A DNA stretch of 48,492 nucleotides from Polyangiaceae bacterium. Lineage in GTDB: Bacteria > Myxococcota_A > Polyangia > Polyangiales > Polyangiaceae. Each line of letters opens with the position of its first letter. The first letter of the stretch is position 1. The stretch covers positions 1 to 48,492 of the forward strand of contig JAFGBI010000132.1 in assembly GCA_016933275.1 (NCBI GenBank). Reading direction: 5' to 3'. A model generated the notes under the pieces. That model was not told where the DNA came from. It ran no database searches and saw only the letters and a list, made by a program, of their open reading frames with translations. This document shows positions 7,537-16,399 of the stretch, piece after piece. Both the position numbers and the translations under genes were made by a program.

Positions 7537-9618
7537 TCAGCCGGCGACGAGTTGGCTTCCCCTCGGGGGCTCGTCTTCGGCGTCATGCGGCGGAGGGGGC
7601 TCTTCCTCGCCGCGTCGGGGAAGGCGTACCGTGAACGTTGTCCCGGTTGGGCCGGCGCGGCGATCGGCGTTCGATCTAACCTGGATGGTTCCGCGATGCA
7701 TCTTGACGATCCCGTAGGTGACGGCAAGGCCAAGGCCCGTGCCCTTGCCGATCTGCTTGGTGGTGAAGAAGGGCTCGAAGACCTTGTGGATGTTCTCGGC
7801 GGGAATGCCGGTGCCGGTGTCGAACACCTCGATCACGGCGTCCTCTCCGCTCTCGCTCGTTCGGACGCCGAGGCTTCCACCGTCCGGCATCGCGGTCACC
7901 GCGTTCGAAACCAGGTTTGTCAGCACCTGTGCGATCTGATCTGGGTCCACCTCCGCCCGCAGCAGCGGGACCGCATGCTCCGTCCTGACCGTGATTCCGA
8001 CGGGCACGGCGAGCATCCCGAGGCAATGATCGACGAGCTTCGGCAGGTCGACGGACTGGCGGGCGACCTTGTTTCGGCGCGCGAAGTTCAGGAGCCCGCT
8101 CACGATCTTCTTGCAGCGATCCGCCTGCTCGACGACCATCTGAAGATCGTCGCGGAGCCCAGTCTGCGTTGCCTCCGAGAGTAGGTTGTGCGCGTACAGG
8201 AGCACGACCCCCAGCGGGTTGTTGATCTCGTGTGCGATCCCGGCGGCGAGCTGGCCCATGCTCGCCAGTCGTTCGGACTGCATCAGTGCCTGCTGAGTAG
8301 TCGCGAGCTCCTGGTGGCTGCTGGCAAGATCGCGGCAGGCCGCGTTCAGCCGTTCGATCGTGAAGGGCAGGCACATCTCCGGTTCGGCGAGACCCTTGTG
8401 GATCGCCACCGCGTGCTCCCGGCAGGTGTCGTACCCACACGCCCCGCAGTTGAGCTCGTCGTCCAGCGACTGCTTGCCGAGACGCCCCAAGATCGCCTCG
8501 AGCTCCTCGGGCGAGGGGGCGGGGATGCGGCGGTCGCGGGCCAGGTAGTGGCGGCCGAGATCGATGTTGGTGAACCGGTCCATCTTCGCGTGCCACCGGT
8601 TCAGATTGAGCTCGCCGAAACGGTCTCGAGAGTAGTTGCTCACCCGCGACCGTCGTCGGAATCGTGGCTCCTGGGTAGTCATGCCCGGCCCCATGATGCA
8701 GCCGTTGCAGCAGAGGACCTCGAGCAACCGAGTCTCCAGATTCCCTGCCGCGAAATCGCGCACGGCGATCACGAACTCGTTTCGGCCGTCGGCGCTCACC
8801 ACCTTGGCCTGCAAGAGATCCTCCTTGATGTCAGCGGCCTGGAGCAGGCCGCGACGGATCGGGAACAGCTGCCCGAGCCCCGGCTCCGGCGGATCGAAGG
8901 ATGAGGGCTCCGCCGTGTTGACCGTGATCCCACGGCTGTGGAACATCTGCCTCAGCTCGCGGAAGGTGAGCACTGCGTCCACCTCGCCGGCCACCGATGG
9001 GTTGGCAGCCTCGGCCTTCTTGCCGATGCAGGGTCCGATGAACACGATCCGGAGTTCCGGTCCGTGGAGGCGCCGCAGGACTCGTGCCATCGCGATCATG
9101 GGTGACACGATCGGCGCGAGGTTGCGGACGATCTCCGGGTGATAGCGCTCGACGTAGGCGACGAGCGCGGGGCAGGTCGTTGCGATCCAGGCCTGGGCAT
9201 CGTCACGGTGCAAGAGCTGCCGGTAGCGATCCGCCACCAGATCGGCGCCGAACGCGACCTCGTTGACGAGGTCGAAACCGAGCGCACGGATGGCGCCTAC
9301 GAACCGGGTGTGGTCGGTCGTCTCGAGCTCGGCAGGGAACGAGGGAGCCACGATCGCCGCCACCGGGGCGTCGGCCGCGAGCAAGGCATCGACCTCGCCG
9401 ATCGTCGACCGGTCCTGCTTGGCGTGTTGGCTACAGACAGCCACGCAGTTGCCGCAGCCGATGCAGCGATTGTCGATCACCTCCGCCTGGCCGCCGCGAA
9501 TCCGGATGGCCTTGGCCGGACACTCCCGCACGCACGTGTAGCAGACGCGGCATCGCTCCGGGATCGTCCGTACCAGGGAGACGAAATCAGGGAGTACACT
9601 CGTCGTCGAGCTAGTCAC
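7537..9618 (-). CDS. Hydrogenase-like iron-sulfur sensor histidine kinase
   Basis: Numbered from the GTG at 9618 the protein has 693 residues; a TTG at 9639 would add seven, and neither has a clear ribosome site. Domains in order: two [4Fe-4S] ferredoxin motifs (C23, C26, C29, C33 and C52, C55, C58, C62); a [FeFe]-hydrogenase large-subunit C-terminal domain (about 85-315); a four-Cys FeS module of the RnfB type (C391, C394, C399, C416); and a HisKA/HATPase kinase (H463 in AHEINNPL, later [23 protein letters not shown]). The catalytic motifs are altered: TTCPAL instead of TSCCPxW, GPCIGKK instead of MPCxxKK, and [10 protein letters not shown] instead of CxGGCxxGGG. Cys ligands for the cubane remain (C149, C197, C303, C307), but the proton-transfer Cys is replaced by Thr. 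This suggests a sensor rather than an enzyme. It is cytoplasmic, with no membrane segment, and is divergent from the hydrogenase operon. Confidence 0.92.
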   Translation of the reverse strand: MTSSTTSVLPDFVSLVRTIPERCRVCYTCVRECPAKAIRIRGGQAEVIDNRCIGCGNCVAVCSQHAKQDRSTIGEVDALLAADAPVAAIVAPSFPAELETTDHTRFVGAIRALGFDLVNEVAFGADLVADRYRQLLHRDDAQAWIATTCPALVAYVERYHPEIVRNLAPIVSPMIAMARVLRRLHGPELRIVFIGPCIGKKAEAANPSVAGEVDAVLTFRELRQMFHSRGITVNTAEPSSFDPPEPGLGQLFPIRRGLLQAADIKEDLLQAKVVSADGRNEFVIAVRDFAAGNLETRLLEVLCCNGCIMGPGMTTQEPRFRRRSRVSNYSRDRFGELNLNRWHAKMDRFTNIDLGRHYLARDRRIPAPSPEELEAILGRLGKQSLDDELNCGACGYDTCREHAVAIHKGLAEPEMCLPFTIERLNAACRDLASSHQELATTQQALMQSERLASMGQLAAGIAHEINNPLGVVLLYAHNLLSEATQTGLRDDLQMVVEQADRCKKIVSGLLNFARRNKVARQSVDLPKLVDHCLGMLAVPVGITVRTEHAVPLLRAEVDPDQIAQVLTNLVSNAVTAMPDGGSLGVRTSESGEDAVIEVFDTGTGIPAENIHKVFEPFFTTKQIGKGTGLGLAVTYGIVKMHRGTIQVRSNADRRAGPTGTTFTVRLPRRGEEEPPPPHDAEDEPPRGSQLVAG

Positions 9619-9639
9619 ATCGGGACAATGCTGCGGCAA

Positions 9640-10133
9640 CCGTGCTCGTGCAAGGCCCGCGGTGTCAGCACATCGTTCGTCCGAAGGGCTTGGACACGGC
9701 GCTGGGCGAGCCGCCCGCCGCTCATCGAGCAGCGAGGAGGGGGAGGCCGCCTATCGCGGCCGAGCCGGGGGAGGGTTCGCCTCCCCCGCCAAGAAGAGAC
9801 CTTGCGCGGGCACCATCTGCCACCGCGTCTGGGTTGCGGGATCGGTTCACGGTAGGGGTACGCCGTCGCTCAGGCCACCAGAGGCGAGTCCCGCAAGTCA
9901 CGGAGCGATGTCACCGAACGAGACGACTCACTCTTGAGAGTTCGATTTGTTCAGCCCTTCTCGACCGGCTATCGCGGGAGCGCGAGCGGGAGGCAAGCGC
10001 CCCCCGCGGTCTGTGCGGGCTGGTTCGCTCCGCCACGATGTTGGCGGGGGTTCGGCTCCCGAACGGGCAGACAGTCAAGCGGGAAAGTATGCCATTACGT
10101 AACGGAATACGCCGGGATCATGATGATTTTCCC
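9640..10133. other. Intergenic region between the sensor kinase and the hydrogenase operon
   Basis: Roughly 500 bases contain only open frames with poor protein character. The promoter-proximal part is less GC-rich than its surroundings and holds a near-palindrome (10092-10105) and ATCATGAT (10117-10124). The region probably carries the divergent control sites for the kinase and for rex1-hydCBA. Confidence 0.5.
10092..10105. promoter_or_regulatory. Near-palindromic CCATTACGTAACGG, possible operator
   Basis: The 14-base site is symmetrical except for one pair. It lies about 30 bases before the -35 box of the proposed rex1 promoter, where an activator would bind. No factor can be assigned from sequence alone. 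Confidence 0.35.
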
Positions 10134-10161
10134 TTGATTTTGCCGGGCTCGCGGGTATTGT
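10134..10161 (+). promoter_or_regulatory. Probable sigma-70-type promoter of rex1-hydCBA
   Basis: TTGATT (10134-10139) and TATTGT (10156-10161) are separated by 16 bases. The -10 box overlaps the Rex-type operator, and the rex1 start is about 45 bases further on. The boxes match the consensus only partly. Confidence 0.5.
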
Positions 10162-10175
10162 TACGACGCTAACAG
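10158..10175. promoter_or_regulatory. Rex-type operator in front of rex1
   Basis: TTGTTA-CGACGC-TAACAG is an 18-base inverted repeat with the spacing of Rex operators (arms at positions 1-6 and 13-18). The TTGTTA/TAACA arm form is known for Rex sites in several anaerobes. It overlaps the -10 box, as expected for NADH/NAD-controlled repression. Confidence 0.6.
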
Positions 10176-10205
10176 CGTTACTCGGTTCACAGCTGCCCTC
10201 AGAAG

Positions 10206-10835
10206 ATGGCACCTGCCACGAAGAATCGAGGCGTTTCCCCCAGGCTGGTGGAACGCCTCAGCCTCTACCGCAGAGTGCTCCAGCAGGCCGGCGCAGCCGG
10301 CGCACGCGCGACCTACTCGCATGAACTCGCTGCGGCCTGTCGCGTGAGTGCGGTCCAGGTGCGCCGTGACTTGATGACTCTCGGTCACAGCGGGAGCACG
10401 ACGTCCGGATATGAGATCCAACCCCTGTTGTCCGTCATCGATGCCTACCTGGGAGATACCGGATCCGTGCCGGTGGCCCTCGTGGGGATCGGTCATCTGG
10501 GGCGGGCGGTGTTGGCCTTCCTCTGTTGGCGACATCCTCGGTTCGTTCCAGTGGCGTTCGACCGGGATCCACGCCTCACCGAGCGCGTATTGGACGGAGT
10601 ATGGTGCTTCCCCATCGACCGAATGGCCGACGCCATCCGCGAGCAGCACATCCGGGTTGGCGTGGTGTGCGTGCCGGCACCCGAGGCGCAGCGCGTCAGT
10701 GAGCAACTCGTCACCGCTGGAGTCACGGGGATACTCAACTTCGCTCCCGTTACGCTCTTCCTGCCGAACCACGTGTTCGTCGAGACGATTGACATCTCGG
10801 TGGCCCTGGAAAAGGTGGCGTTCTTCACTCGGTGA
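10206..10835 (+). CDS. rex: Redox-sensing transcriptional repressor Rex (first copy)
   Basis: The 209-residue protein has an N-terminal winged helix-turn-helix (about 15-75, with SAVQVRRDLM) and a Rossmann domain (VALVGIGHLGRAV) that binds NADH or NAD+, then the C-terminal swapped helix region. Length and order match Rex (about 210 residues). Rex releases DNA when NADH rises, and so opens fermentation and hydrogen genes under reducing conditions. It is the first gene of the hydrogenase operon, 40 bases before hydC, and an operator-like repeat lies just upstream, so autoregulation is likely. A second Rex lies at 23588-24223. Confidence 0.92.
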   Translation: MAPATKNRGVSPRLVERLSLYRRVLQQAGAAGARATYSHELAAACRVSAVQVRRDLMTLGHSGSTTSGYEIQPLLSVIDAYLGDTGSVPVALVGIGHLGRAVLAFLCWRHPRFVPVAFDRDPRLTERVLDGVWCFPIDRMADAIREQHIRVGVVCVPAPEAQRVSEQLVTAGVTGILNFAPVTLFLPNHVFVETIDISVALEKVAFFTR

Positions 10836-10875
10836 GGGGCGACGCCCACCCACGCCCTAGCCTCCAGCAAAGGAA

Positions 10876-11361
10876 ATGCCGATGACCATGTCAGAAGAAG
10901 TACGCCTGGAGCCCATCCTCGCCGAGTTTCCGGACGCAGCCCGCGACGCTCTGATACCCATCTTGCAGCGCGTTCAGGAGGCGGAAGGATACCTGTCCGA
11001 GGTGGCTATCGCGCGCATTGGCCGACACCTCAACCTGCCGGCGAGCAAGGTCTTCGGGGTGGCCACCTTCTACAACCAGTTTCGCTTCCTGCCCAAGGGC
11101 AAGTACCACGTGATGATCTGCCGGGGCACGGCCTGTCACGTGAAGGGCTCGGTGAAGCTGCTCGACGTCCTGACCCGGACCCTCAAGGTGCGTCCGGGGC
11201 AGACATCGCGCGATGGGTTGTTCAGTCTCGAGGTCGTCGCGTGCATGGGAGCTTGCGGCTTGGCGCCTGCGATGAGCGTGAACGGCGAGGTCTACGCGAA
11301 GATGACGCCCAAGCGCATCGAGAAGGTCGTCGCCGAATGCCGGGCCAAGGAGCAGGCCTGA
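10876..11361 (+). CDS. hydC: HydC-type NuoE-like [2Fe-2S] subunit of the hydrogenase
   Basis: The protein has 161 residues from the ATG at 10876. A start at 10882 would space better from AAGGA at 10870-10874. It matches the NuoE/HydC thioredoxin-like ferredoxin family: helical N-terminus with EGYLSEVAIARIGRHLNL, the GVATFYNQFRF motif, and four cluster Cys (C82 and C87 in CRGTAC, C123 and C127 in CMGAC). In trimeric hydrogenases this subunit carries electrons between the flavin subunit and HydA. It precedes hydB by 11 bases. Confidence 0.93.
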   Translation: MPMTMSEEVRLEPILAEFPDAARDALIPILQRVQEAEGYLSEVAIARIGRHLNLPASKVFGVATFYNQFRFLPKGKYHVMICRGTACHVKGSVKLLDVLTRTLKVRPGQTSRDGLFSLEVVACMGACGLAPAMSVNGEVYAKMTPKRIEKVVAECRAKEQA

Positions 11362-11372
11362 GAGGAAACGTC

Positions 11373-14300
11373 ATGGAAAACCAGGATACGAAGACATGCT
11401 GGCAGACGCCGGCGCCGCCGTCCTCCGAACTCTTGGCACTGCTCAAGCAGGGGCCACTCGCCTCGCGTTCTCACGAGGCCAGCTCTGTTGCCAAGGCCAT
11501 CTTGGCCTATCGTCGGGACGAGGTGGGCAAGCCCACCATCCTCGTCGGTACCGGGACCTGTGGGCTCGGAGCCGGTGCCGGGAAGACGATCGAGGCGATC
11601 CAGGGGTATCTGGCCCGACGCGGCGTCGATGCCGACGTGGTGCAGGTGGGTTGTGTCGGATTGTGCTCGGACGAGCCGATCGTCGACGTCCAGCTGCCTG
11701 GCAAGGCCAGAGTGAGCTTCTGTCGGGTGACCGCCGATCAGGTCGAGGCGCTGCTCGACTCCGTGTTCGAGGGGGAGATCCCGCGGTCGTTGCTGCTTGG
11801 GCAGTACCGTCACGCGAGCCACGCACCCTGGCCAGAGGTACCGTTCATCGGGGACCACGCCTTCTTTCGGCCGCAGCTGCGTTGGGTACTGGCGAACAGC
11901 GGGCTACTGGATCCGAGCAGCATCGAGGAGTACATCGCTCGTGGCGGGTACTCGGCCCTGGAGCGGGTGCTGCGGCTGTCCACCCCGGACGAGATCTGCC
12001 AGACGGTGCTGGATAGCGGCCTGCGCGGCCGCGGGGGCGGGGGCTTCCCGGCGGGGCTCAAGTGGAAGCTCGCGCGGCAGTCCGTGGCCGACCGAAAGTA
12101 CCTGATCTGCAATGCCGACGAGGGTGACCCCGGGGCGTTCATGGATCGCGCGGTGTGCGAGAGCGATCCACACCGGCTCCTGGAGGGCATGGTGATCGCC
12201 GCCTACGCCATCGGCGCCAACAAGGCGTACATCTACATCCGAGCCGAGTACCCCCTCGCCGTGAAGCGACTCGAGGAGGCGATGGAGAAGGCCGAAGCGT
12301 ATGGACTCCTCGGTCGTGACATTCTCGGTAGCGGGTTCGATCTCGACATCGTCATCAAGATGGGCGCGGGTGCCTTCGTGTGCGGGGAAGAAACCGCGCT
12401 CATCCACAGCATCGAGGGCAAGCGTGGGATGCCGCGACCCCGCCCGCCATTCCCGGCGGCCAAGGGGGCCTTCGGCAAGCCCACCATCATCAACAACGTC
12501 GAGACGTTGGCCAACGTGCCCGGAGTGGTGGCGCTGGGAGCAGTCGGATTTGCAGCGGTGGGCACCGAGAAGAGCAAGGGCACGAAGGTCTTCGCACTCT
12601 CGGGGATGGTCAACCGCACGGGGCTGGTCGAGATCCCGATGGGGACCACGATCCGCGAGATCGTCGCCGGGATCGGGGGCGGTGTCCCCGGGAACAAGCG
12701 GTGCAAGGCCGTCCAGATGGGCGGGCCCTCGGGTGGGTGCATCCCGGAACCTCAGCTAGACGTGCCGATCGACTACGACTCGCTCAAGCAGTTGGGCGCG
12801 ATCATGGGTTCGGGCGGGATGGTCGTGCTCGATCAGTCGACGTGCATGGTCGATCTGGCCAAGTACTTCATGGAGTTCATCCAGAGCGAGAGCTGCGGGA
12901 AATGCATCCCCTGCCGGGAGGGGACGCGCCGCCTGCTCGAGATCCTACAGGCCCTGACTCGCGCTCGCGGACGCGAGTCGGACGTCGATGCCCTCCTGCG
13001 TTTCCAGGGGGTGATGTACCTTGAGCAGCTCGCGGGCGTGATCAAGGCGACCTCCCTCTGCGGCCTGGGCCAGACGGCGCCGAACCCCGTGCTCAGCACC
13101 TTGCGATGGTTCCGTGACGAGTACGAGGCGCACATCTTCGAGCGGTCCTGCCCCGCCGGGACCTGCAAGGACCTCGTGGGAGCTCCTTGCCAGACCGGTT
13201 GCCCCGTCGGCACCGAGGTCTGGCGGTACGTGGCCCACATCGACCGCGGCGAGTACCCGCAGGCGTACCAGGTCATCCGCGAGGCCAACCCATTCCCGTC
13301 GATATGTGCCCGCGTGTGCAACCACCCCTGTGAGACGGTGTGTCGCTGCGGGACGACCGGCGGCGATCCGATCGCCATTCGCACCCTCAAGCGGTTCGTC
13401 GTCGACCACGTCGCGCCCGAGACCTACCACGCCGAGGTCAAACCTGCGGGCGCCAACGCGAAGCGCGTGGCGGTGATCGGGGCGGGTCCGGCAGGGCTGA
13501 CGGCTGCGCACTATCTCTCGCTGCGCGGTCACCGGGTGACCCTCTTCGAACGCGAGTCGGTGCCGGGCGGGATGCTGGTGGCGGGGATCCCCACCTACCG
13601 GCTTCCCCGCGCGCTCATCGAGAAGGAGATCCAGCAGCTGATGAACGAGAACGTCGAGCTGCGCTGCGGGGTCGCCCTCGGCCGCGATTTCACCTTCGAG
13701 GATCTGGTCGAGCGGCAGGGGTTCGACGCCGTCTACCTCTCGATCGGCGCCCATCGCAGCCTCACCCTCGGCCTTCCGGGTCAGGATCTGCCGGGGGTCA
13801 TGGCGGGCATGGAGTTTCTCCGCGCCCACAACCTTCGCAACGAGTCGCTGGCACGAGGCCGCGTCGGCGTGGTGGGCGGAGGCAACTCCGCCATGGACGC
13901 GGCGCGCGTCGCCTTGCGGCAACCAGGCGTCGAGAGCGTGACCGTGCTCTATCGGCGTACTCGGGACGAGATGCCCGCCTTCGCGGCGGAGATCGACGAG
14001 GCCCTCGAGGAAGGCGTCGCGTTGGAGACCCTGGTTGCGCCCGTCTCCGTGGTGGCCTCCGGTGGCAAGCTGAGCGGTCTGCGGCTGCTCCGCAATCGGC
14101 TCGGTGAGCCCGACGCAAGCGGCCGCCGCAAGCCCATTCCCATCGACGGGAGCGAATTCGAGGTGCCGCTCGACACCTTGATCGTGGCGATCAGCGAGCA
14201 GCCCGAGACCGACGTGTTCTCGGGGCTCGGCACGAATCGCAGCGGCGCCCTCGTCGTCAACCGAGAGTCCTTCGTCACCGGTCGGGCGGGAGTGTTCGCC

Positions 14301-14627
14301 GGCGGCGACGTCACCCGCGGTCCGTCCACCGTCATCGAGGCCATTGCTGACGGCAAGCAGGCCGCTGCGATGATTGACCATCACCTGACTGGGAAGCAGC
14401 TGAAGACCTTCAAGAAGATCAGGCTGCCGAGCGTCTTCGTCGAGCCTTTGGCGGGCGATGACGACGATCAAGAGACCATCAAGCCGCGGGTGGCGGAACC
14501 CCTGGTTCCCGCGGACAAGCGGCGAAGCAATTTCGACGAAGCCGCGCTCTGCATCTCCGAGTCAGCGGCACGAGGCGAGGCCCATCGGTGCCTGCGCTGT
14601 GATTTGGAATTCACGCGGCCCCAGTGA
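11373..14627 (+). CDS. hydB: HydB (NuoF-like NADH/FMN subunit) fused to a GltD-like FAD/NAD(P) oxidoreductase
   Basis: The ATG at 11373 follows GAGGAAA; the open frame upstream to 11241 overlaps hydC and is not used. The 1084-residue product has: a thioredoxin-like segment (about 50-130; Cys only at 63, 94, 98); the NuoF core with the FMN/NADH site (GRGGGGFPAGLKW at 219-231, ICNADEGDPGAFMDR); the NuoF [4Fe-4S] motif (C508, C511, C514, C563); then a GltD-type N-terminal iron-sulfur domain (C606, C610, C645, C649, C653, C657, C659) and a flavoprotein module (VIGAGPAG at 701-708 for FAD, VGVVGGGNSAMDAAR for NAD(P)). A Cys pair near the end (HRCLRC) resembles other GltD-like proteins. In known HydB the C-terminus is normally a two-cluster ferredoxin domain; here a GltD-like half takes its place. 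It probably exchanges electrons with NADH and a second pyridine nucleotide, possibly NADPH; this is inferred. Confidence 0.92.
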   Translation: MENQDTKTCWQTPAPPSSELLALLKQGPLASRSHEASSVAKAILAYRRDEVGKPTILVGTGTCGLGAGAGKTIEAIQGYLARRGVDADVVQVGCVGLCSDEPIVDVQLPGKARVSFCRVTADQVEALLDSVFEGEIPRSLLLGQYRHASHAPWPEVPFIGDHAFFRPQLRWVLANSGLLDPSSIEEYIARGGYSALERVLRLSTPDEICQTVLDSGLRGRGGGGFPAGLKWKLARQSVADRKYLICNADEGDPGAFMDRAVCESDPHRLLEGMVIAAYAIGANKAYIYIRAEYPLAVKRLEEAMEKAEAYGLLGRDILGSGFDLDIVIKMGAGAFVCGEETALIHSIEGKRGMPRPRPPFPAAKGAFGKPTIINNVETLANVPGVVALGAVGFAAVGTEKSKGTKVFALSGMVNRTGLVEIPMGTTIREIVAGIGGGVPGNKRCKAVQMGGPSGGCIPEPQLDVPIDYDSLKQLGAIMGSGGMVVLDQSTCMVDLAKYFMEFIQSESCGKCIPCREGTRRLLEILQALTRARGRESDVDALLRFQGVMYLEQLAGVIKATSLCGLGQTAPNPVLSTLRWFRDEYEAHIFERSCPAGTCKDLVGAPCQTGCPVGTEVWRYVAHIDRGEYPQAYQVIREANPFPSICARVCNHPCETVCRCGTTGGDPIAIRTLKRFVVDHVAPETYHAEVKPAGANAKRVAVIGAGPAGLTAAHYLSLRGHRVTLFERESVPGGMLVAGIPTYRLPRALIEKEIQQLMNENVELRCGVALGRDFTFEDLVERQGFDAVYLSIGAHRSLTLGLPGQDLPGVMAGMEFLRAHNLRNESLARGRVGVVGGGNSAMDAARVALRQPGVESVTVLYRRTRDEMPAFAAEIDEALEEGVALETLVAPVSVVASGGKLSGLRLLRNRLGEPDASGRRKPIPIDGSEFEVPLDTLIVAISEQPETDVFSGLGTNRSGALVVNRESFVTGRAGVFAGGDVTRGPSTVIEAIADGKQAAAMIDHHLTGKQLKTFKKIRLPSVFVEPLAGDDDDQETIKPRVAEPLVPADKRRSNFDEAALCISESAARGEAHRCLRCDLEFTRPQ

Positions 14628-14652
14628 GGTCGCGAAAGATGGGAAGGCACTC

Positions 14653-16374
14653 ATGCTGAACGTTGAAGTCAACGACCGAACCATCGCCGCCAAGCCGGGC
14701 GAAACCATCCTCGAGGTGTCTCGCCGGGCGGGTTTCCAGATCCCCACTCTCTGTCACCTGGAAGGGCTGTCACCGACCGGCGCCTGCCGCATCTGCGTGG
14801 TCGAGGTCGAGAACGCGGCGGGTCTCCTGCCGGCTTGTTCCTACCCGGTCCAGGACGGGATGAAGATCAAGACGCACTCGGCCAAGGCCGTCGAGGCGAG
14901 GCGGACCATCGTCCAGCTTCTCCTCTCGAACCATCCCGACGACTGCCTCTACTGCTCGCGCAGTGGCAACTGTGATCTCCAGCAACTGGCGCGGGATCTG
15001 AACGTCGATCGCCGCCTGTACCGGGGTGCCCGCAGCAGCTACCCACTGGACGTGTCCGGGGCCGCCCTCGTGCGGGATCCGGGCAAGTGCATCCTCTGTG
15101 GCAAGTGCGTGCGCGTGTGTGAAGAGATCCAGACCGTCGCGGCGATAGACTTCCTCCATCGTGGGAGCAAGGCCGTCATCGGCACGGCGTTCGACCGCGG
15201 CTTGAACACCTCGAGCTGCGTCAACTGCGGTCAGTGCGTCATCGCGTGTCCCACCGGAGCCCTCTCCGAGCGCTCGAACGTGCAGGACGTGCTCTCCGCC
15301 CTGGCGGATCCTACCAAGACCGTGGTCGTGCAGCACGCGCCCGCCGTCTCAGTGACCCTGGCCGAGGAGTTTGGGGCGAAGCCGGGCCGTGACCTGGACG
15401 GCGAGATGGTCGCTGCCCTGCGGCTCATGGGATTCGCTCGGGTGTTCGACACGTCCTTCGCCGCGGACCTGACCATCATGGAGGAGGCGTCGGAGTTGGC
15501 GCACCGGGTCGCCACCGGCGGCACGTTGCCGATGCTCACGAGTTGCTCGCCGGGGTGGATCAAGTTCGTGGAGACGTTCTACCCGGAGTTCATCCCGAAC
15601 CTCTCCACCTGCAAGAGCCCGCAGCAGATGATGGGGGCGGTGATCAAGTCCTTCTGGGCGGAGCGGAACGGTCTCGATCCGAGGAACATCGTCAGTGTGT
15701 CCATCATGCCGTGCACGGCCAAGAAGTTCGAGCGGTCGCGGGCTGAGATGGCACACGACTTCGTTCCGGACGTCGACTACGTGCTCACCACCCGCGAGGC
15801 GGCACAGCTCATTCGGACGGCGGGTATCGACATCCTCGGCCTCCAGCCGGAGTCCGCCGACACCCCGTTTGGGGAGCGGTCCGGCGCAGGCAAGATCTTC
15901 GGCGCGAGCGGCGGAGTGATGGAGGCCGCGGTGCGAACCGCCAACTTCTTGCTTACGGGTTCGGAGTTGTCCGAGCTCGACATTCAGCCACTGCGTGGCC
16001 TGCATGGCGCAAAGGAGCTCAGGGCCAGGATCGGCGATCTCGAGGTGAGCGCGGCGGTCGTGAGCGGCTTGGGCAACGCCCGCGCGTTGCTCGACGCGGT
16101 CAAGGCGGGCCAGAAGCAGCTGCACTTCATCGAGGTGATGACCTGTCCCGGCGGGTGCATCAACGGCGGCGGGCAGCCGTTCCACACCGATCCCATGGCG
16201 CTCAAGGCCCGGATGAGGGCGCTCTACTCCATCGATCGCAGCGAATCGCTGCGAACCAGCCACGCCAACCTCTCGGTCAAGCGGCTGTACGATGAGTTCC
16301 TGGGGCGTCCCCTGGGCGAGCGGAGCCATCACTTGCTACATACGCACTACCAGCAGCGCGACGTGCTCATTTGA
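14653..16374 (+). CDS. hydA: [FeFe]-hydrogenase catalytic subunit HydA (trimeric/bifurcating type)
   Basis: I use the ATG at 14653 (GGGAAGG just before it), which gives 573 residues. Domains: an N-terminal [2Fe-2S] ferredoxin (C34, C45, C48, C62), a His/Cys [4Fe-4S] site (H94, C98, C101, C107), two [4Fe-4S] motifs (C146, C149, C152, C156; C189, C192, C195, C199) and the H-domain. H-cluster motifs are TSCSPGW (296-302), IMPCTAKKFE (351-360) and EVMTCPGGCINGGGQP (494-509). This is the modular type found in NAD-linked and bifurcating HydABC enzymes. It makes or oxidises H2 in the cytoplasm. It lies 25 bases after hydB and before a receiver gene. The residue before Pro in the first motif is Ser rather than Cys; I recall this as common in the trimeric subgroup, so I do not treat it as damage. 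Confidence 0.96.
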   Translation: MLNVEVNDRTIAAKPGETILEVSRRAGFQIPTLCHLEGLSPTGACRICVVEVENAAGLLPACSYPVQDGMKIKTHSAKAVEARRTIVQLLLSNHPDDCLYCSRSGNCDLQQLARDLNVDRRLYRGARSSYPLDVSGAALVRDPGKCILCGKCVRVCEEIQTVAAIDFLHRGSKAVIGTAFDRGLNTSSCVNCGQCVIACPTGALSERSNVQDVLSALADPTKTVVVQHAPAVSVTLAEEFGAKPGRDLDGEMVAALRLMGFARVFDTSFAADLTIMEEASELAHRVATGGTLPMLTSCSPGWIKFVETFYPEFIPNLSTCKSPQQMMGAVIKSFWAERNGLDPRNIVSVSIMPCTAKKFERSRAEMAHDFVPDVDYVLTTREAAQLIRTAGIDILGLQPESADTPFGERSGAGKIFGASGGVMEAAVRTANFLLTGSELSELDIQPLRGLHGAKELRARIGDLEVSAAVVSGLGNARALLDAVKAGQKQLHFIEVMTCPGGCINGGGQPFHTDPMALKARMRALYSIDRSESLRTSHANLSVKRLYDEFLGRPLGERSHHLLHTHYQQRDVLI

Positions 16375-16399
16375 GCCGGTTGTCTTCGCGAGGTGAAAC

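Noticed and set aside
7174..8904. Plus-strand frames opposite the sensor kinase
   Set aside because: The minus strand has complete ferredoxin, hydrogenase and kinase motifs; the plus frames have none.
9642..10172. Plus-strand frame of 176 residues between the kinase and rex1
   Set aside because: It is Arg/Pro/Ser-rich without domain-like sequence, has no ribosome site, and runs through the proposed promoter and operator.
13140..13210. Frameshift or assembly fusion at the HydB-GltD junction
   Set aside because: The frame is continuous, with no stop or ribosome site at the junction, and the iron-sulfur Cys of both halves are intact. A true fusion is the simplest reading.
12945..14471. Minus-strand frame of 508 residues opposite hydB
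   Set aside because: The plus strand carries the unbroken NuoF and GltD motifs; the other frame has no recognisable domain.
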